DNA of 64,000 nucleotides from Zanthoxylum bungeanum (taxonomy: Eukaryota; Streptophyta; Magnoliopsida; Sapindales; Rutaceae). Numbering within the stretch: position 1 is the first letter of the stretch; the number at the start of each line of letters is the position of its first letter. This document shows positions 23,849 through 34,086 of this stretch, one piece after another. The DNA is taken from NCBI GenBank assembly GCA_019454045.1, contig SKCR01038150.1:1-64000 (forward strand), in the 5' to 3' direction. Under the pieces are notes generated by a model. The model was not told the origin of the DNA and did no database searches. It saw only the letters and a list, made by a program, of their open reading frames with translations. Position numbers and translations under genes: made by a program.

Positions 23849-23893
23849 GATCGTGGTAAGAATCGTAATTTGGGCATAAATCTTAATCGGTAA
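23849..23893 (+). pseudogene. remnant of the LOG ORF 3' end in element A
   Basis: Fourteen codons plus a stop, beginning DRGK and ending INLNR, align with the last codons of the LOG ORF of B (DRGKRRRINLDLNL). The non-coding sequence after the stop also matches B (AATTTCAG, TAACCAG, CTAAAATCTTCTTCTACT). The rest of LOG is missing here. Confidence 0.6.
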
Positions 23894-25251
23894 TTTTTCC
23901 TGTAAAATTTCAGGTAACCAGTTACGACCTTCTAAAATCTTCTTCTACTTTTTAAGACATTGGGGACAATGTCTCATTTAGGTTTGGGGGAGAGAATTAG
24001 TTGATTAATACATTGTTTTTAGTTTGTGTGTTATTTTATTTTTAGTCCTTAATTTTTCGAAAAATACAAAAAAATTGAAATTTTTTCAAAAATTACAAAA
24101 ATATTTTGCATTTTTGTGTTTTTATTTTGACTAAAAAGGTGAAATTGGTAAGAGATAGCCGTAGAGTAAAGAGTTTCCACTCTCTGAGACGTATCTCCAA
24201 CCTATTTTCAAAACAAGTAATTTTTGTTTATTTCATTTTAATTATTTAATTTGTGAATTCTCCATAACACTGACTAAAATGGATCTTCTTATGCTCAGTT
24301 GGCAGGTATTATCAACATACATGGTAACATACGGACATGAGATGTAATTGAAAAGTTTGTAATATTAAGTGCTCTAGTTTAATTGGAGGAAGCATCTCAA
24401 AAAGTGATGGAGTAAAAAAAAAAAAAAAAAATTCTGATGTACAAAAATAAAGTATCTAAGATCCGGGTTATTAAGTCTGTAAGGGTGTTTTAACACCTAG
24501 TGCCCTAAAACCAACTGGTTTGGGAGTCACTGACCCAAAGCTCGCTACATGGATCGAAGATGCTGCAAATATATATAATATCTGAAGTCTGGGTAATTAA
24601 ATCTGTAGGGGTGTCTTAACACCTGGTGCCCTAAAGCCAACTGTTTGGGAGCCACCGACCCAAAGCTCGCTACATAGACGGAAGGTATTGTATATAAATA
24701 AAAAGTCAAAATTCAGAAAAATCAAAGAAAAAATCAGAAAAATCAGAAAAATTATTCCATTGCTACAAAAAGGTGTGAAATCTGATATAACTTTAGGACA
24801 AAAATATTAATCTCTTATCAACTACATTTGTGACTGTTGTGGGAAAAAATGAGTTGATTAATATTATGCTGGCTGTGTATATGGAGAATGGTAAAAATAA
24901 TCGGAGAATTTACTTATTCGGAAATTTAGAAAGAAACAAAACAACTATTAACTTGGAGTAGAAGTTTCACTTGATTAGTCACTAACTTCTTTATTCTATT
25001 TTCGCTTGTCTTTTTGCTTTTGTGTGTTTTAACTAACTTTTTACTTTTGTAAAACGTTTGTGGGTATCGTTGCTGTAAACCCTCACGAGACTATAACTCG
25101 TCCACTAGGGACACCTAGGGGTTTAAAGGCTTGTTGCATACGCTAAATGCAATCGTGATCCCTACGAAAGTGGCTTAGTTAATTTCGTTTCTTTTTGTTA
25201 TTTTATTTTCTGTTTTGCTCGAGGACTAGCAAAATGTTAGGTTTGGGGGTG
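23894..25251 (+). other. A 3' untranslated region up to the polypurine tract
   Basis: Conserved with B 34087-35321. It contains a direct duplication of about 120 bases (TTAAGTCTGTAAGGGTGTTT near 24470 and TTAAATCTGTAGGGGTGTCT near 24596). It ends at the polypurine tract before the 3' LTR. No coding sequence is seen. Confidence 0.7.
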
Positions 25252-27151
25252 TGATGAGTGGTAATTACATCACTTATTCCCACTCATTTAGCCTAATGTT
25301 TTGTATTGTTTCTCGATTTTTATGAACGTTTTGATGTTTTTGTTGTTATTTTGCAGATAAATAAAGTTTGGAAAGCATTGGAGGCAATTTGGGACAAAAA
25401 TACGTCAACAGGGATATTTTTGTCTTTTACGCGTCGCGACGCTAAAGCCTTTCGCGTCGCGACGCCCAGCATGCGCCGGACTTGCTAACTTGCGCCTTGT
25501 GCCACGTGTCGAAATCTGATTGGTCAAAACTTGCTAATGTGCGCCGATCATGCTAACGTGCGCCGTGACACGTGTCACCATCACAACGGTTATGCTAACG
25601 TGCGCCCGCCGCCACGTGTTAACATCTGATTGGACCAAACCAAGCGCGTGCCACGTGTCGTCTCACCATTGGACCGAATTATTGACGAATCAGGTGCCGC
25701 CACGTGTCAAGCTGCTATTGGACCGAAATTCCCACCTATCAGCGCCTGCCACGTGTCGTCCTGATATTCGACCGAATCGCCAGCCAACCACAGCATGACA
25801 CGTGGCTCAATTATTGCTGCCGACAGACACGTGGTCAACCCGCGTGGATTCCGCGTGAACTGTTGCCAGCGTCGCGACGCTAGTGCAGTTTCAGCGTCGC
25901 GACGCTGGACCAAAATATGCCTATAAAAGGAGGCCGCCAGATTCATTTTTCTCCATGCTCTCCTTGGGAAATTCTCCCTGATTTTATAGGAAGCATATTT
26001 TTTGTATATATAAATAATATTTTTAATTTATGTCTTTTAATTTTCAGTAATAGTAGTTCTCTTCTTCTACATTTCTTTAATGTTTAGTAGTTAATTTACC
26101 GCTGGGGATAAGGTGAAGCTTTTATTATTTTAATTTAGATTAATCTCCCTTAAATATAATATGAAAATTATAATTCAAAATATAAAAGATTACCGCCTTA
26201 ATGGCTAGTTTTATTTAATTGACATAATGTGGCACCGCCTATATGGCTGGTTTATGTTCAATTACTATTACCGCCTTTATGGCTGGTCGGACTTAATTTG
26301 ACTTAATAAGGAATACCGCCTTTATGGCTGGTCGGTAATATCATGTTTAATTTCTGTATTATATTAAGGGAGATATCTAAATTATAAATAGTAAAAGTGG
26401 ATCCTCAACCCCCAGTATTTTATTTTTATTCTAGGGAAGTGATGAAAAACACAATACACACACTTAATAATTGATTTTCTTTTTATGGGTAGTTCTTTAG
26501 TTTGTTTATTGAGTCTTAAGCTTAATGCGTCTTGTTAACTGGCAATTAATAAGATTGATGAGGTAAATCTAAAATGAACTAGACATAGGGATTTTAGGTT
26601 TCAGCCTTAGATTCAATAGCCCACGATCTTCCTTGAGGATAGATAACCCTTTTAATAGATTTCCTTACAGGATAGGAATATACCTGTCGGGCGCGGGTAG
26701 CCATAATTGGAACTTAAACTTAATGAATCCATGTAATGTGGTTGACATAGACATATGGTTCAATTGGGTTATACTGGGTATTTGCGTATGACCATCGGAA
26801 GAGGCTTTTGCATATTTTCGTGTTCCAGGTTAGCAAACTGAATTAGTACACATAAATAAGAGAATCAATTCATCCTTTTAACAGTATTGTGTGGAGTCAC
26901 GACCCTAGATCTTTTGAGTCTGTTATTTATTTTCCTTAATATTTTATTTTGTTTATTTTATTTTTATTAAGCAATTCCACATTCAACCAATCAAAGCAAT
27001 CAATTCCATTCTCCCTATAATTAGATATTGTAAATAAATAGATTCAATAATTAATAACAACAGTAGGAATTAAGTCCTCGTGGGATCAATATTTTTATAC
27101 TACTTGAACGATACGTGCGCTTGCGTTATACGCGTGTGTTTGCACCGGTCA
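25252..27151 (+). repeat. 3' LTR of A
   Basis: 1900 bases. Relative to the 5' LTR it lacks one ACCGCC unit (about 37 bases near 20311) and gains about 11 bases near 25850. Its G-box array (25497-25835) has eight CACGTG motifs. Confidence 0.9.
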
Positions 27152-27156
27152 AAAGA

Positions 27157-29641
27157 CTACGGTAAAAGACCCAAAAATGAAAATAGCCAACTGCCAACCA
27201 TCAAGACAGTGACTTATTATAATAACACTCGATCTAATACCTAACCAAGTAGTCTTGAAATCAGTGCCACCTCAGCAAATAATATGCTTATCTGAAACAT
27301 CCACAAACAAGAATATTCCGTGAAAAGCACATGAATTATAAAGAACAGATAAAACAACAATAAAAATCATGCATGTATACATAGATAGTAGATAGCCTAC
27401 TCCCCCTTAATCTTACTCACCTTAAAACAGAGATATCAAATGGATATACTACGACTCTCATATACTACTACTATCTCATATGTTACTCTTTTTTTTTTGT
27501 CACAAAATGAAAAAAAATGTGAAGGTACCAGGATAAACAACACATGCAAAAGTATATGCAAACATGACTTACTCACTCTCACTAACAACTCTACTAAGTT
27601 AGCGTAAAATCATACGGGAATTAAACACTCATAAATATGCAAAGAAAATATGTATGCAAAAACTTGAAGCATGCACAGGCACACAATGAGGTAAAAATAA
27701 AAATCAACAAAATTGACTGAAACAACACTTCTAGCAAGTACAATGATACCCAGTCAGTATTCAGCTGTTTATGACATGAAATAATATGCATCACTTTAGA
27801 TTTTGCTAAATACTACACACATGCATATGACATAAACACCAAAACATAGTAAGTACTTGCGTGAAACATAAGTGCACAACAAATCAAGGCTTAAGACCTT
27901 ATTTTATGAGCGGGACACGGCCAAATAAATCTCATCTCTTAACAAACCAAGTCCACAAAATATGTGTTTAAACCCAGACCACTAGGACCTAAAAATTAGC
28001 AACATTGGTAGCATGTTATGTTATTCTCCCCTTAAATAGCACGAGCTCATAAATAAAAACTTTTTCGAGTGAATGGTTTTTGCCCTTATCTTTTGAATTT
28101 TGGCCCATTGGCTCTTTTTCATTTGAGACTCATGTAATTTTTTTTTTATTATTATTTTGTTACTATGAGATAGCACAAGGTCATCTAGTCAAAGGTCACA
28201 CTATTTAGTGAGCAAAGTATGGTAGAGATTAGATTGCCATCCAAAAACTCATACATGTGACCAAGCATTGACAATTATAAAAACGTGTATGTGAAGTGAA
28301 AACACAAGATATACTAAGGGTTTTTACCATACACACTTATTATGGGTGTTCGCGGTGCGGTTCAGGTCGGTTTTTCATTTTTTCCTTCAAACCGAGCGGG
28401 TTGGCGGTTTGGGAAATTAGAAACCGAAATCGCAAATTTGATAAGGAAAACCGCGGCGGTTCGGGTTGGCGGTTTAGCGGTTTGGGCGGTTCGGGTCGGT
28501 GGTTTGGATTATAGAATTTTTAAGAAAAGTTTATGCGTTTTCACATTATAATTGAAGAGAAAAAATAAATAATTATACACATATTAAATCTTTCATATTC
28601 AACGACCAAAATAACCTAACATAAAATATTAATTAACCATTAATAACACCGCAAATAATAATACAGGAAACTGCATTAAATAGTAAGATTTACCCACCAG
28701 CTTGCTCATACAATTGTGTAGCACTTTTCCAATCCGCACTCCATCTTGTAAGACTGAGTTTTGTTCTACAAAAATTGTAAAGAACTTGAAAATTCTCTCA
28801 TAAATTCATAACTTTTGATAATAACCACCTCTTCAAAAGAATTAAAAAGCAAATTAAATCCTGCACTTGTTGTATTTAACTCATTATCCATTCCAAGGAT
28901 TCATGTTGAATGAAGCAAATGTCGAGCAAGCTAGATTCATCAACCAATGCAAATTGAATAAAGTTGAATCAATTCATAAAAATAATAATAATAATAATAA
29001 TCTTCATCTGAACCTAAAAATTTACGACTTTAATAACATTTGAACAATTTCATAAGCCATTCACGTTTCAATTCAAACATCTTCTAAGAAAGCCAAGTTG
29101 ATTGTAATTAATCTTTAAATTTTTATTTGTATCTGAACGAGAAGCTTATAATTTCTTAATCATTTTATTACCCTTATATTAAATTTCTTGAAGTAGCGGA
29201 AGCAATCTATATAAAATTATACACATATTAAATCTTTCATATTCTAATTTGCGATTTGGGCGGTTCGGTGCGGGTCAAAACCGCGCACCGATCCGAAATT
29301 TGCGGTTCGATTCAGTACAGTTTGAAATCATTTTTAATATTTTTTCAAACCGCGCGGTTCGGTTCTGTGCGGTGCGGTTCGCGGTTTGACTCGAAACCGT
29401 GTTCACCCCTAACACTTATGTATATAGGGTATCAAGAAAAATAAAAACATATTACACATGCATAATATATCATACATACCAAGATCACATGCAACAAGCT
29501 TTTCATGCTTTTAACAAGCCAGATAAAATATTTTTGGTATTTTTCATTTTCTATTTTTTTCAGTTTTAACACCCACAAAAAATATAAAGACATACCATGG
29601 CTTGTCATTATCCAGTGGTACACGGAGTTGTATCCCTAGTA
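27157..29641 (-). other. C internal non-coding region between A and B
   Basis: No pol domain is visible on either strand. Two extra polypurine tracts (plus-strand pyrimidine runs TCCCCCTTAA at 27401-27410 and CTCCCCTTAA at 28026-28035) precede the one at the 3' LTR (19285-19297). Repeated polypurine tracts are a known Sirevirus trait. A MITE occupies 28341-29411. Confidence 0.6.
28341..29411. mobile_element. hAT-type MITE (CGGTTCGGTGCGG-rich)
   Basis: 1071 bases with an 8-base TSD, ACACTTAT, at 28333-28340 and 29412-29419. Termini are TATGGGTGTTC and GTTCACCCCTA. Both ends are packed with GGTTTGGCGGTTCGG and GTGCGGTTCG motifs. The centre is AT-rich with an AAT microsatellite near 28981-29000. 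No transposase. Confidence 0.86.
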
Positions 29642-29646
29642 CAGAT

Positions 29647-31570
29647 TGATGAGTGGTAAATCTATCACTATTTCCCACTCATTTAACCTAATATTTTGTA
29701 TAGTTTCTTAAGTTTTGTGAATATTTTGATGTGTTTTGTGTTATTTTGTAGATAAATAAAGTTTCAGGATATTCTGGAGGTAATTTGGAGCAAAACAGTG
29801 AAAATTGGCAAAAAGGGCAATTCGATAATTTGGCCGCGTCGCGACGCCCAGACCTTCAGCGTCGCGACGCCTAAATTGAGCCGGACATTCTAACGTTAAC
29901 CGAGGGACACGTGTCAGAATCTGAGAAATTGGACTTGCTAACGTGCGCCATGCCACGTGTCATCATCACAGAAGATCTGCTAAAATGCACCGGATGCCAC
30001 GTGTCGAAATCTCATTGGACCAAAGCAAGCGCGTGCCACGTGTCAATCTCTCATTGGACCGAATATTGGACAAATCACATGTTGCCACGTGCCGACCTCT
30101 CATTTGACCGATCCTAAGCGCGTGCCACGTGTCAACTTTTAATTGGACCGAAAGCTCAGCCAATCACCGTGTGCCACGTGTCGTCTTCTCATTGCACCAC
30201 CTTTACCGCGTGACACGTGTCATCACCAGATTCTACCGACAGAACACGCGTGGTCAACCCGCGTGGACCGAAAACGCGTGCCAGCGCCGCTACGCTGGGA
30301 CCTTTGGCGTCGCAACGCTGGATCCAGAAAATGCCTATAAATTCAGCTCATCTTCACCTCATTTGGTGTGTTTTCCTTGGGATTTTTTCCCTGATTTCAT
30401 AGGAAGCATCTAGTTTTGTAATAATAAAATTATGTATTTTTATTTTTAGTTTTTATTACAGCTTTTTTTTATTTACTTTATGTTCTGTAGTTAATTTACC
30501 GCTGGGGTAAAATGTGAAACCTTTAATATTATTATTTAGGTAAATCTCACTTAATTATAATATGTAAATTATAATTTAACCGGATTAATTAATGTCAGAC
30601 TTTATTACCGCCTATATGGCTGGTTTAAATATAAATTACCTTACCGCCTATATGGCTGATCTTTATGTGACAGATATTTACTGCCTATATGGCTGGTGTA
30701 ATTGGACTAAATGGATTACCGCCTATATAGCTGGTTTTAAATGTTTAACATTATTAATTCCTGAGAAAGCAGAACATAAAATAATTTATATATTTTAATA
30801 AGTGAGATTCCTAGATAAGAAATATTAAATGTGAATCCTCTAACCCCAGTATTTTATTTTATTCTAGGGAAGTGATGAAACACAATATCTACACTTAATA
30901 ATTGATTTTCTTTTTATGGGTAATTCTTTAGTTTGTTTATTGAGTCTTAAGCTCAATGCTTCTTGTTAACTGGTCATTAATAAGATTGATTTGGTAAACT
31001 TAAAATGAACTAGACATAGGGATTTTAAGTTTCAGCCTTAGATTCAATAGCCCACAATCTTCCTTGAGGATAGATAACCCTTTAATAGATTTCCTTACAG
31101 GATAGACATATACCTGTCGGGCGGGGGTAGCCATAATTGGAACTTGGTCTTAATGAATCCAGGTAATTTGGTTGACATAGACATATGGTTCAATTGGGTT
31201 ATTCTGGGTATTTGCATCTGACCATCGATAGAGGCTTTTGCATATTTGCAATCTGATTTATTACACATAAATAAGAGAGTCAATTCATCTTTTTAATAAT
31301 ATTATGTGGAATCATGACCCTAGATCCTTGAGTCTTTTATTTTATTTTCCTTAGTATTTTCTTTTGAGTCTGTTTTTATTTTATTTTGTAAAACCACATT
31401 CAAACAACCAAAAGCAATCAATTCTCTTCTCCCTATAATTAGATACCTGTAAATAAATAGTATCAATAGTTAATAACAACAGTAGGAATTAAGTCCTCGT
31501 GGGATCGATATTTTTATACTACTTGAACGATACGTGCGCTTGCGTTATACGTGTGTGTTTACGCTGGTCA
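29647..31570 (+). repeat. 5' LTR of B
   Basis: 1924 bases with the same order of parts as A: GTCGCGACGC pair (about 29837-29870), G-box array (29905-30222), decayed palindrome pair (about 30278-30321), TATA box CTATAAATTC at about 30335, four ACCGCC hairpin units at 30604-30735. Confidence 0.9.
29905..30222 (+). promoter_or_regulatory. G-box/ABRE array of B 5' LTR
   Basis: Eight CACGTG motifs, seven of them in CACGTGTC context, alternating with CTCATTGGACC (reversed CCAAT). This is the presumed promoter that would drive the transcript carrying the LOG ORF. Confidence 0.7.
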
Positions 31571-31576
31571 AGTTTT

Positions 31577-31589
31577 TGGCGCCGTTGCC
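31577..31589 (+). promoter_or_regulatory. primer-binding site of B
   Basis: TGGCGCCGTTGCC, identical to that of A. Confidence 0.8.
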
Positions 31590-31705
31590 GGGGACTTATT
31601 TTTCTTGAGTTGTTAATTTTGAAGCTATCCAATTTACTTGTATATAATTTTCTTTATTTTTATGTGTAATTTTTATTTCTTTCTTTTATTTCAGGTGGTT
31701 GAAAA

Positions 31706-32896
31706 ATGGAACACTACTGGGAGATTGAAAGATTACGAGCCTTACAAGAAGATACACCCCACATCTGGGAGCAACAGTCCGATTTTCTGAGGCCTGTTGT
31801 CCAGCCCAATGACTATCATTGGATGCCAGAACCAAGCACTACTACATTTACTCATCAGAACGAAATGGGGAGATGTGTGATTTGTGATGGTAACCACCCG
31901 AGCGATCAATGCATATACTTTTCAGAGTGGCTTCCATCTCATCCACCATCTACCTTCGATCTTCATCAACAATCAGAACCATCAGAGGAAGATCAGATGA
32001 TTGACATGCTCAAAGATTGGGTCAAGAAACAAGACGAAAAGTTGGATACAATGCTTGAAACATGCCAGAATCAATTTGAAAGTATTCAGAGACAATCAGA
32101 ATTCATTCAGAGACTGACAGATCAAACAAGACAGTTACCTCAAAGACCATTTTCAGATGAAGCCTTCGAGTACCAAGCATTTCACGATGACACTTTAGCA
32201 GAAGAGAAGGTTGAACAGAATCAACAACCAGATGTATCAGTTCAAGAGCCCGAACCGGCAAAATCTCGATTTGATTTTTATTATTCTGACTCTGACGATG
32301 ATGAAACTGATTTGTTTGCACCAACTGAATCAACAATTGAGGATGGAATTCTGTATCCTCAAAATGAAGATCTTGGAGATTCCATTGCACAAATGTTTGA
32401 AGAAGATCTACATGTGCCAATCATTTCGCCGAAATCAGAGGATGAAGACCTAAAATCTGACACATCTTTTCATCCTCAGGTTGACAATTTTGAAGCATGT
32501 ATTTCACAGATGACAGATGAAGAGCTGAATGCAGAAATTTTCAAATACATCTGTGAAGAAAAGGTGGAACAAGAAGCAGAGCAAATGGAGGAGCAAATGT
32601 CTGACCTTATTGAAGATCCAAAGCATTCAGGAGAAACATCGCTGTATCGGGGAGTACAAATCAAAGATATCGCCCAAAAGCTTGACAGAATGGAACTTCC
32701 ATTCCAAGTCAAGCACCATACGAGACCTCCTGATTTTCTTTCTTTCTTTGCAGGAACCACTGGAGCAACAAGGAGCAAAAAGGTGGCACAAGCACTAAAT
32801 GAGACAAAATTCTTTTTGCCACTTTACGTTGGAAGAGACCCTTCAAAAGCAACGCTCACGGGATTGTCTTTAATCGGTCATCCAAAACGACGCTAA
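31706..32896 (+). CDS. gag-like protein of element B, intact
   Basis: A 396-residue frame without interruption. A zinc knuckle of the form C-x2-C-x3-H-x4-C (C57, C60, H64, C69) lies near the N-terminus. It is followed by a helical, coiled-coil-like part with repeated ESIQR/EFIQR around residues 105-140. A strongly acidic middle follows (YYSDSDDDETD near 195), and the C-terminus is basic (GHPKRR). A knuckle followed by a coiled coil suggests a nucleocapsid-type, RNA-binding role. The canonical Athila gag core upstream of the knuckle is absent, so this is either a truncated gag or an accessory protein, and the assignment is inference. The start ATG follows a TTTCAG that could be a splice acceptor. 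The homologue in A is broken by a frameshift and a nonsense change. The LOG ORF lies 536 bases downstream on the same strand. Confidence 0.7.
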   Translation: MEHYWEIERLRALQEDTPHIWEQQSDFLRPVVQPNDYHWMPEPSTTTFTHQNEMGRCVICDGNHPSDQCIYFSEWLPSHPPSTFDLHQQSEPSEEDQMIDMLKDWVKKQDEKLDTMLETCQNQFESIQRQSEFIQRLTDQTRQLPQRPFSDEAFEYQAFHDDTLAEEKVEQNQQPDVSVQEPEPAKSRFDFYYSDSDDDETDLFAPTESTIEDGILYPQNEDLGDSIAQMFEEDLHVPIISPKSEDEDLKSDTSFHPQVDNFEACISQMTDEELNAEIFKYICEEKVEQEAEQMEEQMSDLIEDPKHSGETSLYRGVQIKDIAQKLDRMELPFQVKHHTRPPDFLSFFAGTTGATRSKKVAQALNETKFFLPLYVGRDPSKATLTGLSLIGHPKRR

Positions 32897-32945
32897 AACT
32901 TCATTGACAGATGTATTTCAGTCACGTCTGGCTGAAGACGAAAAA

Positions 32946-32975
32946 TTTAGCGCTAGCATGGAGGCAACCCATGCA
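32946..32975 (+). other. pol C-terminal scar in B
   Basis: AGCGCTAGCATGGAGGCAAC encodes LALAWRQP in one frame, matching the polyprotein tail seen in D. It shows that the sequence between gag and the pol end was deleted before A and B diverged. Confidence 0.6.
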
Positions 32976-33432
32976 ATTTGTTGTAATTTCTGTTTTTATA
33001 TTTTGTGTATACATGTTGTAGAGTTTTTAATTTTGTGTGTTATTTTAGGGAAAAGCACAAACGAAGCATTTTAAGATAGAAGAAATTATGTTTGGTAATC
33101 ACAAAGAGGAGAGCTAATTCATTAGCGATGGCTGAGTAAGGAATGAAATCTTGAGACGCATCCTAATGATTTATATACCAAACGAGTGGCGTATTGCGTA
33201 CACAATTCTCTTGCCTTAATTATTGCTTTGATTCGCTTTTCTGTTGTAATTATCTTTATTTTCATAGACAGGATCCAGACTTTTTGACATTTCACGATTT
33301 CTTTTGTTTTGCTAACAAAACGTCCTATGGAAGATACTAGTGTTATTATTACTCACCCTTTTCAGGTACTATAAATTCAGCCCGTCATTACACCTTTGAA
33401 GGCATCCAGATTTAAGAAAGAAATATATAAAA

Positions 33433-34086
33433 ATGGAAGCCACTTCAAGAAGACGAGTTGAAAACATCTGTGTGTTTTGCGGTAGTAGTGTTGGTGTTAA
33501 GCCACAATACGTAGAAACAGCACATGAATTGGGTCGTGTCTTAGCTGCAATGAATATGCACTTAATATATGGCGGAGGCAATCTTGGACTAATGGGGATC
33601 GTTTCAAATGCTGTACAGGAGGGAGGCAGTCACGTTTTGGGAATCATCCCAAAACCCTTGGCAGAGGAAAATCTTATTAGATCATCAAACAGAGAGGAAC
33701 TAATCGTGCCAGGTATGTTTGAACGACTGGTAGAAATGATTAACCGTGCTGATGCTTTTATCGCTTTGCCAGGTGGCTTGGGCACATTGGAGGAAATTTT
33801 TATAGTTCTATCTTGGGCGAACCTGAACATACACCAGAAACCGCTTGAACTATTTAACGTTGATGGATTTTATGATTTTCTTTGTGTGTTTCTTGATGAT
33901 GCTCGGAGAAATGGGTTCGTGTCAAAACCTATGAAAGAACTCATCTTCACTGTCAGAACTGCTCCGGATCTAATACACCAACTCTTAGCCTATGAACCAC
34001 AAGTTGACCTAATCCTTTCAAAGATAAATTGGTCCGAGGACGATCGTGGTAAGAGGCGTCGGATTAATCTGGATCTTAACCTTTAA
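33433..34086 (+). CDS. LOG-family cytokinin riboside 5'-monophosphate phosphoribohydrolase, retroelement-borne
   Basis: An intact 217-residue frame, about the normal LOG length. LOG enzymes release active cytokinin bases by hydrolysing the ribose-5'-phosphate from cytokinin nucleotides in cytosol and nucleus. Visible features: ICVFCGSS at 12-19, YGGGNLGLMG at 46-55, GIIPK at 70-74, R98 in the MFERLVEM helix, and the phosphate-binding PGGLGTLEE at 113-121. The helix has leucine at 99, where classical LOGs have lysine next to the arginine. As I recall, a divergent LOG subgroup also has RL and a basic C-terminal tail, so this may be inherited. The tail reads KRRR (207-210) then LDLNL (213-217), resembling a nuclear signal and an EAR-type LxLxL motif. 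Plant LOG genes have several introns; this copy has none, so it derives from mRNA. It lies between the gag-like ORF and the polypurine tract of B, in sense. An AG at about 33364 may end a leader intron. Activity is unproven. Confidence 0.88.
   Translation: MEATSRRRVENICVFCGSSVGVKPQYVETAHELGRVLAAMNMHLIYGGGNLGLMGIVSNAVQEGGSHVLGIIPKPLAEENLIRSSNREELIVPGMFERLVEMINRADAFIALPGGLGTLEEIFIVLSWANLNIHQKPLELFNVDGFYDFLCVFLDDARRNGFVSKPMKELIFTVRTAPDLIHQLLAYEPQVDLILSKINWSEDDRGKRRRINLDLNL

Larger units (their letters stand above)
19332..27151 (+). mobile_element. element A: non-autonomous Athila-type retrotransposon
   Basis: TSD AAAGA at 19327-19331 and 27152-27156, inserted into element C. The LTRs (19332-21259 and 25252-27151) begin TGATGAGT and end CCGGTCA. 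A primer-binding site at 21266-21278 and polypurine tract AGGTTTGGGGGTG before 25252 give the plus orientation. The internal region has a broken gag-like ORF and a cargo of unclear origin but no reverse transcriptase or integrase. The LTRs look nearly identical apart from small indels, so the insertion is fairly recent. Confidence 0.9.
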
